A stretch of DNA of 64,000 bases from Siphonodentalium dalli (Eukaryota; Mollusca; Scaphopoda; Gadilida; Siphonodentaliidae). Positions 51,110 to 63,224 of the stretch are shown here, in pieces (within the stretch, counting starts at the first letter, position 1; each line of letters begins with the position of its first letter). A program made the translations under genes and the position numbers. The DNA is taken from positions 228,414,961-228,478,960 of the forward strand of contig CP136066.1 of assembly GCA_032622095.1 (NCBI GenBank), written 5' to 3'. The notes beneath the pieces were generated by a model. The model saw only the letters and a program-made list of their open reading frames with translations. It was not told where the DNA came from and searched no databases.

Positions 51110-52764
51110 AATATAAACACAGAATGTTATCTTAATGACTGATAACCTAACACATTAAATTTCACTTTGATTTTCTTTGAAATAGAAGCAGGTTGTGAGT
51201 TGGAGATAGCTGATTCTTTAACTGTTTACTCCCATAAGTGTCCCATAAGTGTCCCTGGTTGCTTTGCAATATATCTCCAGAAGCCTCTATCTACACCTGG
51301 CATCATATCCCTAGAAGCGCCTAAGAGCACAATACCATATTTCCCCACAGACGCTCCAGAGTGCCTCACTGGGGACAGACTGTACTAATGAGTTCGCCCA
51401 TGTGTCACTACTATTTTCTAATGGAGACTGTCAGGTTATGTTTACTCATTATTTGCCTATATAATAACAATAAATATGGCACCATGGGCCTCGGGTGTAA
51501 TTCCTGCTGTGTTAGTTGGGGTCTATATTGGACATTTTCCAAACAGTGAGATGATAGCGTTTTTTTGTACCTCATCATCAGAATATTCAGACAAAATTCT
51601 GCATGATTCCCAAAATCTTCCACATAGGGACCACCTTAATTAAAATATAAAAGCAGAGCATGTTATCTTAATGAGTGATACCCTAACACATTGAATTTCA
51701 CTTTGATATTCTTTGAAATAGAAGCAGGTTGTGAGAAGGAGATAGCTGATTTCTTTAAGAGATAGGAACAGCATAAACTGCTGACACCAGAAACCACTGA
51801 CTCTTTGGGAAACATTAAGAAGATGCTGTGTGTTTCATCCTGGCTCATATACACCTCACTCCAGGTATACTTGATATGGATACCGAGCCTTTGATACATT
51901 TAAATGCACCTGATTTTTCTCAGAGATACTGAAGCTTAGTGATAAGCCTTGCTTTGGAATATATAAAAACAAGGTTTCTAATATTTACATTCAGATCAAA
52001 GAGAAGTTATAGTCTAAAAGAGTGTAGTAGTGATAGCTCTAAAAGAGAGTAGCAGTGATAGCTCTAAAAGATGCCAGTCACCACTGCAGCATGTTCGTCA
52101 AGTGAATTCAGAAGGTACTTAGATATATATCAAGGCAAAAATGTAAGCAAAAATTGGTGCATTATTGGCAACCCATGCAAAAATAAATGCTGAATAAGCA
52201 CTATAATCGTCATAGCTGTAAAATTCTTCTTTACCTGGCGCAGAATGTTTGACGATCAGGTTAATTGACTGATCATAAGTGACAGTAAAGGAAATAAAAA
52301 CAGACAACATCCAGATAATACAGAAAGATATCTACTAATTGGTGGGATCATGTTCACATAATAAGTTCAACAAACGACTTATATTTATTATCTGAACAAT
52401 TCCAGTGACCATTTAGTATAGAAAGGATACCCTGCTATCGTGACCAGGAATTATTCTAGAATTTTATGGAATAATATTCTTTAATAATCCAGTAAAATAT
52501 TCAAGAATATTAATAAATATTCAAGAATATCGTATATGGTATATGGCACAAAGAATAAACTGGAATAAAATTTGAATAGAATAAACACAAACATTGTTGA
52601 ATATTTGAAAACTGGAACAAGCAGGTATATCACAATTGTAGTGATATTCCAGAATAATCCAGATTATTCAAGATTAATCTGTCTTAATTTGTTGTAAAAT
52701 CTGCAATGTAACTAAATTTGTGTTTATTCTGACTGATTTTACATTGTTTCCTCACAATTCCTCT
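51110..52764. repeat. duplicated segment, otherwise unassigned
   Basis: 51110-51235 and 51645-51760 match ('atgttatcttaatgactgat', 'aatttcactttgat', 'gaaatagaagcaggttgtga'), as do 50725-50771 and 51590-51640. The rest up to 52764 is unassigned and has no supported exon; 'tagctctaaaagag' is tandem near 52030. Confidence 0.55.
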
Positions 52765-53164
52765 TTAACCCTTTACCCAACAGAACGACCCTGTGCCAAT
52801 GCATTCTCTTATATATGCGAGTCGACCATAGGTCGCCTCGCATATATAAGAGAATGCATTGGCTTAACACATTAAAAATTATAAAATTGTTAAAGAATGT
52901 AAGAAAAAATGGTAAAAAGTGTTAAAAAAAGATTTTTTTTAGGCCAATGTATTCTCTTATATATGCGAGGCGACCTATGGTCGACTCGCATATATAAGAG
53001 AATGCATTGGCACAGGGTATAACTGTAACCATCACAATGTGGTCAATGAGCCGGTTCCAACGATATCCATATTTGTATGGTTCTATTGAGACAGACCGAA
53101 GATATTTTAGGCTGTTGAAGCTTTATTTGGCCGGTTTTGGCCGTTTTGTTGGGTAAAGGGTTAA
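52765..53164. mobile_element. TTAA-1 MITE
   Basis: Complete copy, two hairpins, TTAA at both ends. Confidence 0.9.
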
Positions 53165-53299
53165 TCCAGTTTATTCATGTTAGCTATAGTACCAGGAATA
53201 AATATTACACTTGAAATACCAAACTTGAATAAAAAGTAAGAATATTCTAGAATGTTCCAGAGTATTACATTTTATATGATGTAACTGGAATAACAGTAA

Positions 53300-53381
53300 A
53301 GACAGGGTACTCCTAGTGTCACGAAATTCACCCTCTGGGGACCTCATTCTGCAAATGACAGTCACACTAAACTCAGGCTTG
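53300..53381. mobile_element. hAT-like MITE right-end fragment
   Basis: 'gtcacgaaattcaccctctg' to 'cacactaaactcaggcttg'. Confidence 0.7.
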
Positions 53382-53396
53382 AGTGTGTTATCAGTG

Positions 53397-53638
53397 TTAA
53401 CCCTTTCATGATGGGAGATGCGCTGGTGCAGCATTAAAGATCCTGTGCCAGTGCATTCTCTTTTCTCATATAGGGAGCCTTGCATATATAATAGAATGCA
53501 CTGGCTTACAAGGTCAAGTTAAATATTGATAGGCCAATGCATTCTCTTATCAAAACAAGGCTCCCTATGGGAGACTCGCATATATAAGAGAATGGAACGA
53601 GTTTTCGCAAAAAGAAGCTCCAGTCATGGAAGGGTTAA
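53397..53638. mobile_element. TTAA-2 MITE
   Basis: TTAACCCTTTCATGATGGGA to 'gctccagtcatggaagggttaa', two eroded hairpins, TTAA at both ends. Only three bases (ctc) separate it from the next TTAA element. Confidence 0.82.
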
Positions 53639-53641
53639 CTC

Positions 53642-54039
53642 TTAACCCTTTACCCAACAGAACGGCCCTGTGCCAATGCATTCTCTTATATATGCGAGTC
53701 GACCATAGGTCGCCTCGCATATATAAGAGAATGCATTGGCTTAACACATTAAAAATTATAAAATTGTTAAAGAATGTAAGAAAAAATGGTAAAAAGTGTT
53801 AAAAAAGATTTTTTTAGGCCAATGCATTCTCTTATATATGCGAGGCGACCTATGGTCGACTCGCATATATAAGAGAATGCATTGGCACAGGGCATAACTG
53901 TAACTATCACAATGTGGTCAAGGAGCCGGTTCCAATGATATCCATATTTGTATGGTTCTATTGAGACAGACCGAAGATATTTTAGGCTGTTGAAGCTTTA
54001 TTTGGCCGGTTTTGGCCGGTTTGTTGGGTAAAGGGTTAA
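53642..54039. mobile_element. TTAA-1 MITE
   Basis: Complete copy. The left context 'gaagggttaactcttaa' also occurs without this element at 54424-54440, again consistent with TTAA targeting. Confidence 0.9.
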
Positions 54040-55004
54040 AGACATATTATCGGTTGAGTGAAACTTGTAAGTTAGTACTCAGGCGCTATGCCAACTGGGG
54101 GAATGTACCATTCTACTAACATCACAGAAAAATTCAAACAAATCGACTGAACCACTCCATAGAAAACATCGTCTGAACTATGCTCATTTGTAAATATTTA
54201 CGTCTCGATTCAGGACGCAACTATCGCCGATAAACCGACGCAAATGTTTTCGCCACCAAGTGTCACTGCATTTAATTAATTTATAAGAATGACGGTGTGC
54301 GTTGTCAATCTAGATATGATATTTGTAAAAGTAACTACTTTGAGCAAGATTATTCTCCATTTCTATTTGATCACCCTACCGGAGTGTTTCACATCACTTT
54401 AATTATTTAAGCTCCAGTCATTGAAGGGTTAACTCTTAATTATGTTGCATAAGCAAAACCTGTGTGCATATTAGGATACCCGAAGCAAAATAAACGTGAA
54501 GTAGAGAAGTGTAATGTTGATAGCTCTCAGACTGTCACTGGTGCAGCATGTTCCACAGGCTAATATTGTGTTTATTGACATGCTGTAATTATTATCTATT
54601 TACAGCATGTTTGACTAATCAAACCACTTATACATCGTCAGAAGTGATAGGTGTACTGCCCCCAAACAGGTGTACTGCCCCCAAACAGGTGTGCCATGTG
54701 AGTACTCTGTGTGTGTCATTTGTGCACTAAAAACTGTTCTTAAGAGGATCAACCATGATGAACTCCTCCTATAGCCTGCAAATAGTCTATCATAGTAGTT
54801 TAAACATATTTATTTGTCTAATTTATGTAACATATTATATTATATATGACACAAACATTGTATATACAGACAATGGGATTGGAGGACAAGTGCTGACTCA
54901 CTTATGGGTACCCCCTCTCCCATATGTTATTACACTGAAAAATAAAATAGTATGGCAAGAAATACTTCATATGTCAGCAAAATCACAAGGTATATCCAAT
55001 CTAG
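54040..55004. other. unassigned non-coding sequence
   Basis: Includes an inverted match to 22920-22985 ('ccggagtgtttcacatcact' near 54380) and a short tandem 'tgtactgcccccaaacagg' near 54650-54690. No exon supported. Confidence 0.4.
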
Positions 55005-55436
55005 CATGCCTGAGTTTGGTGGGTCTGTCATTTACAGAATGAGGTCCCCAGAGGGTGAATTTACTGACGCTATACCGCATAGCGGGCTAGCATCAACAAA
55101 TTCACCCTCTGGGGACCTCATTCTGCTTGGCCTCATCTGCTATGGGAGACATAGACTCAGATTGAAGTTCCCAAATGGTGAATATTGTGATGCACACCCA
55201 TTGGGAACCTCGATTATGCAATGTGTCTTCTGCCAATTTGGGGATATGGAGAAACTAAACTGAAAAAGAAATAGAATCTATTTGAAGAAACTTTCCAGAG
55301 AAGATGAAGCCTAAGCTGAATGAGGTCCCCAGAGGGTAAATTTAGTGATGCTAGCCTGCTATGGGGGATAGCGTCACTAAATTAAACCTCTGGGGACCTC
55401 ATTCTGCAAACGACAGACACACTAAACTCAGGCTTG
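55005..55436. mobile_element. hAT-like MITE, long form, complete
   Basis: CATGCCTGAGTTTGGTGGGT to 'cactaaactcaggcttg' with both hairpins. CAATCTAG / CAATCTAT lie flush at the ends (55-kb copies: 54997-55004 and 55437-55444), an 8-bp duplication with one mismatch. Confidence 0.85.
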
Positions 55437-55446
55437 CAATCTATTA

Positions 55447-55953
55447 GATCATGCCATGAATCTCTACTAATGCTAACGCCCGTAGAGATCATATTCCACC
55501 AGTACAAAACCTGGGAACTTTTTGAAGTTTTGACAGGGAACCTTATAAACTCAAAATAATAACACGGGGAATATATTTCTTAGTGGTTATCGGTTCCTTA
55601 ATAGTGTACTTCACTATATGAGAAGGTCCCAAGTTGAAATTACATGTTTTTCTGTGACTTTTGAGAGCCGATATCGCAATAAACATTGAATTATTTACCC
55701 AAGAAAAGTTCCATAAGTGTAAGAAACGCAAAGCAAAATCGCTCACAAAGTCACTTATATCGTGAAATTTTGAGTTGGGACCTTCACCTACAGTGAAGTA
55801 CATTACTAAGAAAGAGATAATAACAAAGAAATATATTCCCTTTGTTATTTTTTCGATTATATAAGGTTCCCTGTCAAAAAGTCAAAAAGGTTTTGTACTG
55901 GTGGAATATGATCTCTATGGGCGTTAGCCATAGTAGAGATTCATGGCACGATC
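55447..55953. mobile_element. TA-5 long-inverted-repeat element
   Basis: Second copy of the element at 41765-42261, inserted directly beside a hAT-like MITE in both places. TA flanks the ends; CAATCTA also repeats on both outer sides here, so the duplication could instead be longer. Confidence 0.8.
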
Positions 55954-55995
55954 TAGCAATCTAGTAGCATAACCATTCTAATGAGTTGCGGATGG

Positions 55996-56072
55996 TGCAA
56001 GGATCTATTTCGCGAGAGCATAGCTCGAGCGAAATATAACTTTGCGCCGTCCGCAACGAGTTCGATAACAGA
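55996..56072. repeat. short palindrome
   Basis: 'gttgcggatggtgcaaggat' and 'aactttgcgccgtccgcaac' pair across 'atttcgcgagagcatagctcgagcgaaat'-type centre (itself a hairpin). Could be a small foldback element. Confidence 0.6.
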
Positions 56073-56394
56073 TTCGAGATTATGATGCAAGTTGTGTTCT
56101 GTATTTATTCTACGCCGTTCAGTCAGATAAGTTCAATCCAAGAATGTCACCTTCATTGTTACTATAGCTACCTTTATTGTGATTTAAGTCTGACAAATAA
56201 CCAGTAATTATGGGGGGATCACCGGAAGCGGATGATCGACGTAATGTACGTCATCTTTCTTGGCGACAACGTCAACAAGAATATAGTTCAGGCTTGTATT
56301 CCACTAGAGGTATACACTAATATGTATTCAATGGCTGGGATTCCGTTGAATACATGTGACTCACGTCAATGGGTGTGGAATAAAAACTCATCAA

Positions 56395-57905
56395 TGATGA
56401 TTTAGTATAGAAAGGGTTAAACTTATTATCTGAACATTTCCTGTGGGATAACTACTCATCAATGATGCTTTAGTATAGAAAGGGTTAAACTTATTACCTG
56501 AACATTTCCCCAAGGGATAAAAACTCATCAATGATGCTTTTGTATAGAAAGGGTTAAACTTATTATATGAACATTTCCCAAGGATAAAAACTCATCAATG
56601 ATGCTTTAGTATAGAAAGGGTTAAACTTATTATCTGAACATTGCCTATGGGATAACTACTCATCAATGATGCTTTAGTATAGAAAGGGTTAAACTTATTA
56701 TCTGAACATTTCCTATGGGATAACTAGTATTAACTACTCATCAATGATGCTTTAGTATAGAAAGGGTTAAACTTATTATCTGAACATTTCCTAAGGGATA
56801 ACTATATATACTCATCAATGATGCTTTAGTATAGAAAGGGTTAAACTTATTATCTGAACATTTCCTATGGGATAACTAGTATTAACTACTCATCAATGAT
56901 GCTTTAGTATAGAAAGGGTTAAACTTATTATCTGAACATTACCTAAGGGATAACTATATATACTCGTCAATGATGATTTAGTATAGAAAGGGTTAAACTT
57001 ATTATCTGAACATTTCCTGTGGGATAACTACTCATCAATGATGCTTTAGTATAGAAAGGGTTAAACTTATTACCTGAACATTTCCCCAAGGGATAAAAAC
57101 TCATCAATGATGCTTTTGTATAGAAAGGGTTAAATTTATTATATGAACATTTCCCCAGGATAAAAACTCATCAATGATGCTTTAGTATAGAAAGGGTTAA
57201 ACTTATTATCTGAACATTTCCTATGGGATAACTACTCATCAATGATGATTTAGTATAGAAAGGGTTAAACTTATTATCTGAACATTTCCTATGGGATAAC
57301 TACTCATCAATGATGCTTTACTATAGAAAGGGTTAAACTTATTATCTGAACATTTCCTATGGGATAACTACTCATCAATGATGCTTTACTATAGAAAGGG
57401 TTAAACTTATTATCTGAACATTTCCTATGGGATAACTAGTATTAACTACTCATCAATGATGCTTTAGTATAGAAAGGGTTAAACTTATTATCTGAACATT
57501 TCCTAAGGGATAACTATACTCATCAAAGATGATTTAGTATAGAAATGGTTAAACTTATTATCTGAACATTTCCTAAGGGATAACTATACTCATCAAAGAT
57601 GATTTAGTATAGAAAGGGTTAAACTTATTATCTGAACATTTCCTGTGGGATAACTACTCATCAATGATGCTTTAGTATAGAAAGGGTTAAACTTATTATC
57701 TGAACATTTCCTAAGGGATAACTATATATACTCATCAATGATGCTTTAGTATAGAAAGGTTTAAACTTATTATCTGAACATTTCCTAAGGGATAACTATA
57801 TATACTCATCAATGATGCTTTAGTATAGAAAGGTTTAAACTTATTATCTGAACATTTCCTAAGGGATAAAAACTCATCAATGATGCTTTAGTACAGAAAA
57901 GGTTA
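56395..57905. repeat. 68-bp minisatellite, about 22 copies
   Basis: Unit 'actcatcaatgatgctttag', 'tatagaaagggttaaactta', 'ttatctgaacatttcctatg', 'ggataact'. Length variants arise from extra 'agtattaact' or 'atatat'. The 'gggttaa' inside recalls TTAA-element ends. Confidence 0.93.
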
Positions 57906-58074
57906 ATATGATCCTTGAAAGTGTTCAAAAATTTAGCCTTTTCGGCACTTAAATTAGTTACACAAATAAAAAAAATGCCTTTTTGTGGAAGTTACACCCA
58001 CTTACACTTGGTTGCTTCTTGTGCTTCTGATTATCAGACCTGCGCCCACAGGAGGGAGTTAACATTTATCAGTC

Positions 58075-58455
58075 CTGTGCCAATGCATTCCATTATATAT
58101 GCGAGTCGACCATAGGTCGCCTCCCATATATAAGAGAATGCATTGGCCTAACAATTTTTTATCAATTTTTCTTACATTCTTAGACAATTTTATTATTTTT
58201 TATCATTTTTTCTTACATTCTTTATCATTTTTCTTACATTCGTTAACAATTTTTATTAATTTTTATCATTATTTCTTACATTTTTTAAAACAATTTTCAT
58301 TATTTCTTAAAATTTTATCATTTAATTTTTTTTTTTTACATTTTTTAACAATTATAAAAAATAATATAAAATTTGTTAGGCCAATGCATTCTCTTATATA
58401 TGCGAGGCGACCTATGGTCGACTCACATATATAAGAGAATGCATTGGCACAGGGT
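58075..58455. mobile_element. two-hairpin element of uncertain family
   Basis: The same two facing CATTCTCTTATATATGCGAG hairpins as TTAA-1, with a much longer spacer made of 'ttttatcattttttcttaca'-like repeats. The sequences outside the hairpins ('cagtcctgtgcc', 'ggcacagggttttctcaaca') do not carry the TTAA-1 ends. TTAA occurs near 58058 and 58497 beside 'gggag'. Confidence 0.6.
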
Positions 58456-58795
58456 TTTCTCAACAGCAGCACCATGGTCGACAGGCAAGCAGGGAGTTAA
58501 TGTTTTATCTTTTATGCATGAACAAATTTTGAAACTTGATGTCATATTAATGCAAAGATACAAATCTTTGTAAAAATTACATAATAAGTTGACCCCACAC
58601 TGGATAATCAGCAGGAAAATCTCGAATTAATGAACAAAACGAGTCAAATATCACACCAACAATGACATGTACTGCCGTCATAAGGTCACATGACATACAC
58701 TGCTGTTGTTAGGGCACACCAATATTATACCCAGGTTTATGAACATTTTTAGTGGTAAAAAGTATATAGATATATAAAATACACACATACTAATA

Positions 58796-58876
58796 GTGTT
58801 TCTGAATAACAAATTAAAACCACGAGCGAGGGTAAGTCACTAATTTCATAAGTGGTTTAAATTTGTCATTCAGAAA
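58796..58876. repeat. small palindrome abutting TA-1
   Basis: 'gtttctgaataacaaattaa' and 'aaatttgtcattcagaaac' with 'accacgag...gtggtt' inside; its right end joins the TA-1 start. Confidence 0.6.
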
Positions 58877-59008
58877 CAGTAATGCCCTAAATAATCGACT
58901 CCTTAACCACAGCAGAATTATGGATAATTTTTCAGGATTTATTTGGAAATATGGCTTGTTGTCATTCATCGGAAAGCTCTCACTGAGTCACTGAGAGAGA
59001 ACAATAGT
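58877..59008. mobile_element. TA-1 left half (solo arm)
   Basis: CAGTAATGCCCTAAATAATC to 'aaagctctcactgagtcactgagag'; the right arm is missing. Confidence 0.82.
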
Positions 59009-59580
59009 TAGTCCAGACGGAGGCGTTCACAAAGAAATCCCTAAATAGCCCGAAGAATATAGGCCAAAGATTTATTTATATATGGTTGGGGGGTTCCATA
59101 CTGACCCTTAAGTTGTTTTTGTGGTTTTCAAGAAAATCTTTCAAAATATTTTCTAAAATTATTTCATAAAAAAAAAAAAAAAAAAAAATTGTCTCAGAAA
59201 GGGTTGATTTTTCTGTCGAATATCGGTATGTTTATTAAAGATAATACAAACAAATTTAATCTTAGCGCAATCTCGTAAATAAAATATAAGTCATGAAAAT
59301 ATATGAGAATAAATCAAATAAAAAAAAAAAAAATTTAAACCATACAATTTTAAGCCTATCTACTGACCCCAACCAGACATTCAGTTTTATTAGGCCTAAT
59401 TATAAGTAAAGCAATAAAAAGGGAAGAAAACAGTTTTATGATTGGTTCCTAAACCAGGATATTAATTTGCCATTGCCTCATAATATTAATATGACACCAT
59501 CAAGGACATACACATCATTATCATTATGATATTAATACCCTGCAGTCAATCTAGATCAGGTTTTTTTGTATCACAATAAA
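59009..59580. other. unassigned A/T-rich sequence
   Basis: Contains poly-A runs at about 59168-59188 and 59321-59333. Nothing else recognised. Confidence 0.4.
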
Positions 59581-60412
59581 TTAAGGCTTCTGAGCTAAGA
59601 TTAATTTAACTAATGCACTTCAGGAGTCTGTGTTTTGGATGATACATGTACAAGACACAACTCACATTTATAAGAAAGTCTGATTGAGATATAGTCCGGT
59701 AAATAGTGAAAACATTAAATTAAAGGCGCATCATATCAAACTTAGTATCTGTTCTCTGACATATTATAATCAGGGTTCCATCATGACAGCAATCACAAAA
59801 TTGTTACACCGCACCACCACCTACTCCACCACCCCCTCCACCACCTACTCCATCCCCCCTCCCCAATGCTATATTGGGTTTTTGGGTCACAATTGAAGTA
59901 TCAAGCTAAGAATCATGTCCAGGGTTAATTAAGGGACGTCATGAACATACAATGAATAGCAATACATTCTTTTTCCATAGCTTTTGGCCCCACAGTCTTT
60001 ATCAAAGGCTATATTGCTGTTGATAAAGGTTGTGGCGCCAAAAGCTGGTATATCATTCATATCAAGCACACACGCGCCCCATTCCCCATATGTTAGGGTT
60101 AGGGTTAGGATAGGGTTAGGGTTAGAGTTAGGGCTAGGGTTAGGGTTAGAGTTAGGGCTAGGGTTAGGGCTAGGGTTAGGGTTAGAGTTAGGGCTAGGGT
60201 TAGGGTTAGGGCTAGGGTTAGGGCAAGGATTATGGTTATTGTATTCTTACATGAAGGACATACCCGAAAGCTACTGAAAAAAGAATGTATAGCTATTCGC
60301 TGTATCGAGCTAAGGCTTCTAAGCTAAGCTAAATTTTACAAATGCACTTTAGGAGTCTGTGTTTGGGATGGTATACATGTACGAGAAACAATTCACATTA
60401 ATTTTATAAGTG
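59581..60412. repeat. direct duplication flanking a telomere-like tract
   Basis: 59581-59680 and 60308-60408 match ('aaggcttctgagctaagatt', 'aatgcacttcaggagtctgt', 'tacatgtacaagacacaa'). Between them are a hairpin (59977-60050, 'agcttttggccccacagtct' with its complement), 'atacattcttttt' / 'aaaaagaatgtat' arms, and the TTAGGG tract. Confidence 0.75.
60092..60237 (+). repeat. interstitial telomere-like (TTAGGG)n tract
   Basis: About 24 hexamers of TTAGGG type with interspersed TTAGAG and GCTAGGG variants, partly in a regular 'gggttagagttagggctagg' order. TTAGGG is the telomere repeat of molluscs, annelids and vertebrates, among others, so it fits the suggested organism but does not define it. 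Confidence 0.9.
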
Positions 60413-60417
60413 ACATA

Positions 60418-60630
60418 CAGAAATCCCCTAAGTAATCGACCTCTTAACCAAAGCAGAATTATGGGTAACATTTCAGGATTTAGTCGTAAATATGGCTTGT
60501 TGCCATTCATCGGAAAGCTCTCGGGGAGAGCTTTCCGATGAATGGCAACAAGCCATATTTACGACTAAATCCTGAAAAGTTACCCATAATTCTGCAGTGG
60601 TTAACGGGTCGATTACTTAGGGCATTACTG
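60418..60630. mobile_element. TA-1 foldback element, complete
   Basis: CAGAAATCCCCTAAGTAATC to GGGCATTACTG, TA on both sides. Both arms share a private change ('gtcgtaaatatgg' / 'catatttacgac'), so the arms have been homogenised. Confidence 0.86.
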
Positions 60631-61114
60631 TACATGTACCGGTATGTGCATGGGTCGCTGTGATGCCTGTCATTCTGTATCAAAACAGATTTTATAAAGT
60701 GTGACCTGCTTTGACCATAAGGTGGCCATGTGTGTATGTGAGATCTTGACCCATGTGGTCAACAGTTTAACACTGATCAATGTGGGATGTTATGTTAGTT
60801 GTCCGAGTTTCCTGTTTGGAATAAGTTCCTGCCCACCTCGGCCACCTGACTGGCATTCATAAAGAATACACCCATAGTAGTGGAATTGTGGTCTTAATCT
60901 CAGCTGTCTTTTTATGCATCTGCTGTCAATTTCTACCCATAACACATGGGGGGCTATTTTTTTTCTAAGTGATAATCTCTATGAATCCAATAGGTTTTTA
61001 CGAGGAATGTGTAGGCTGTTTATATGTATGTTATGTATTTATTATCTAGTTTGATACAAAGGAACAAACTGAGAATTGCTATGTTTAAATTGAGGTCTGA
61101 ACATTGTGAGAAGA
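60631..61114. other. unassigned non-coding sequence
   Basis: 60895-60960 matches 62185-62235 ('atgcatctgctgtcaatttc'). No gene. Confidence 0.4.
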
Positions 61115-61515
61115 TTAACCCTTTACCCAACAGAAGGGCCCTGTGCCAATGCATTCTCTTATATATGCGAGTCGACCATAGGTCGCCTCGCATATATAAG
61201 AGAATGCATTGGCTTAACACATTAAAAATTATAAAATTGTTAAAGAATGTAAGAAAAAATGGTAAAAAGTGTTAAAAAAAGATTTCTTTTTAGGCCAATG
61301 CATTCTCTTATATATGCGAGGCGACCTATGGTCGACTCGCATATATAAGATAATGCATTGGCACAGGGCATAACTATAACTATCACAATGTGGTCAAGGA
61401 GCCGGTTCCAATGATATCCATATTTGTATGGTTCTATTGAGACAGACCGAAGATATTTTAGGCTGTTGAAGCTTTATTTGGCCGGTTTTGGCCGGTTTGT
61501 TGGGTAAAGGGTTAA
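61115..61515. mobile_element. TTAA-1 MITE
   Basis: Complete copy, TTAA at both ends. Confidence 0.9.
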
Positions 61516-61695
61516 CTAATTTTTATAAGATAATCCATAATTTGTCTGGCGGTCATCTGCTCATATAGTCTATCATAGAATGAATCATTCCAATGTAATG
61601 TTGTCAAACTAAAAGGGAGAAATCCGTGAATTTGACAAAATAATCGCAACAGCAAAATTTGTAGTTGAGAATATTATATATGCCTTTAATATTTA

Positions 61696-62077
61696 TTACG
61701 CAACAAACCGGCCAAATAAAGCTTCAACAGCCTAAAATATATTCAGTCTGTCTCAATAAAACCATACAAATATGGATATCATTGGAACCGGCTCCTTGAC
61801 CACATTGTGATAGTTACAGTTATGCCCTGTGCCAATGCATTCTCTTATATATGCGAGTCGACCATAGGTCGCCTCGCATATATAAGAGAATGCATTGGCC
61901 TAAAAAAAATATATTTTTAACACTTTTTACCATTTTTTCTTACATTCTTTAACAATTTTAGAATTTTTAATGTGTTAAGCCAATGCATTCTCTTATATAT
62001 GCGAGGCGACCTATGGTCGACTCGCATATATAAGAGAATGCATTGGCACAGGGCCCTTCTGTTGGGTTAAGGGTTAA
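61696..62077. mobile_element. TTAA-1 MITE, reverse, left end replaced
   Basis: The right end is intact (GTTGGGTTAAGGGTTAA). The left end reads 'ttaatatttattacgca|acaaaccggcc' instead of 'ttaaccctttaccca|acaaacc', and 'ttaatattcattacgcag' also follows the right end. Confidence 0.82.
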
Positions 62078-63091
62078 TATTCATTACGCAGAGTTCAAAT
62101 GAGGGCACAATAAACAGCAAAGAATTATATCAAGAATATAGATGTATCATAAGAATGACAGGTCAGTAAGTTGAGCCCGAATATCTGCCGTTTTTTAAGC
62201 ATCTGCTGTCAATTCCCACCCATAACACATCTGTTCTCCAACTTACGATAATGCATGGCTTGTTATTATCCGGCTGGCCTTGCTTTCCTTCCCATTGATA
62301 GCTGTTTTCTTTTCTATTTCGAATAATTCTTGTCGTCTAACAACCACCCTGGCCGAAATGGAGATAGGTGCTAATGCATCATATGGTACACTTATAACAA
62401 CACATTTATAACACAATCGCTATATAATACATATCATATTATTTGCTCTGGTTCACACCTTTTTTTTTTCTTCACACAGGTAGTGCAACCTTCTGTGATT
62501 AATTACATCGAAGAATGCTTAATGATTGTTCAATGATATGGCTATCAATATAGCATCTTGCAATTTCTTGTTTTTCTAGAAAGAAAGTTCACTTTTTTAG
62601 GGTTAGAATTTCCTTCATAGCATAGAATGGCCTCAATCTTCTCACCGATAATTATCTGTTTGAGACATACATGTGTCTAAAGTCAATCGCAATCTATCTC
62701 AATAAAATCCCTGTGCAATGGTAGTTCTGGGATTAAACAGAAAGCTGGTGAAAAAGCGTGTCAGGTAGCAGTGTATGATTTATCAATGTTAACCCTTTTC
62801 TCTTTTCTAGGGACATTATAAGCAGACGACAGACAGAGTCACACATAAGGATTTCCATGCAGTCATATTTAGGATAGTGCATTCAACAAACAGCCTAAAT
62901 TTATTAACTGAACATTCCTACAAATGAATAAATGGGAATAAAGAAATTATCCATCGTTAACACTTTTTTTTTCTTCAGACAGGTGGTGCAATATTCTGTG
63001 ATTAATTCAGTTGAAGAATGCCTGAATAATACATGAAGAATGCCTGAAGGAAGTTTGGACTAAAATATTCATACGACGATTAATATACAGA
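62078..63091. repeat. non-coding DNA with diffuse direct duplications
   Basis: 62452-62530 matches 62961-63035 ('ttcttcacacaggtagtgca', 'tctgtgattaatt'), and 62563-62625 matches 63345-63400 ('ttcttgtttttctagaaagg'). No exon found. Confidence 0.5.
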
Positions 63092-63224
63092 GGATCTCAC
63101 ATGAGTTTCTATTTTATACGGAATTTATCAACCGAGTTCACTAAATTCGATTTGAGCCGAGGTTTACCGAGGCTCAAATAGAATTTAGGGGACGAGGTTG
63201 ATAAATTATGAATAAAATAGGACG
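63092..63224. repeat. palindrome of about 130 bp
   Basis: 'ctcacatgagtttctatttt' / 'aaaataggacgagtgtgag', continuing inward 'gaatttatcaaccgagttca' / 'ggacgaggttgataaatt'. Imperfect arms of about 55 bp. Probably another foldback element; no second copy seen. Confidence 0.7.

Noticed and set aside
59984-60277. 97-codon frame rich in 'LGLGLG'
   Set aside because: Translation of degenerate TTAGGG repeats.
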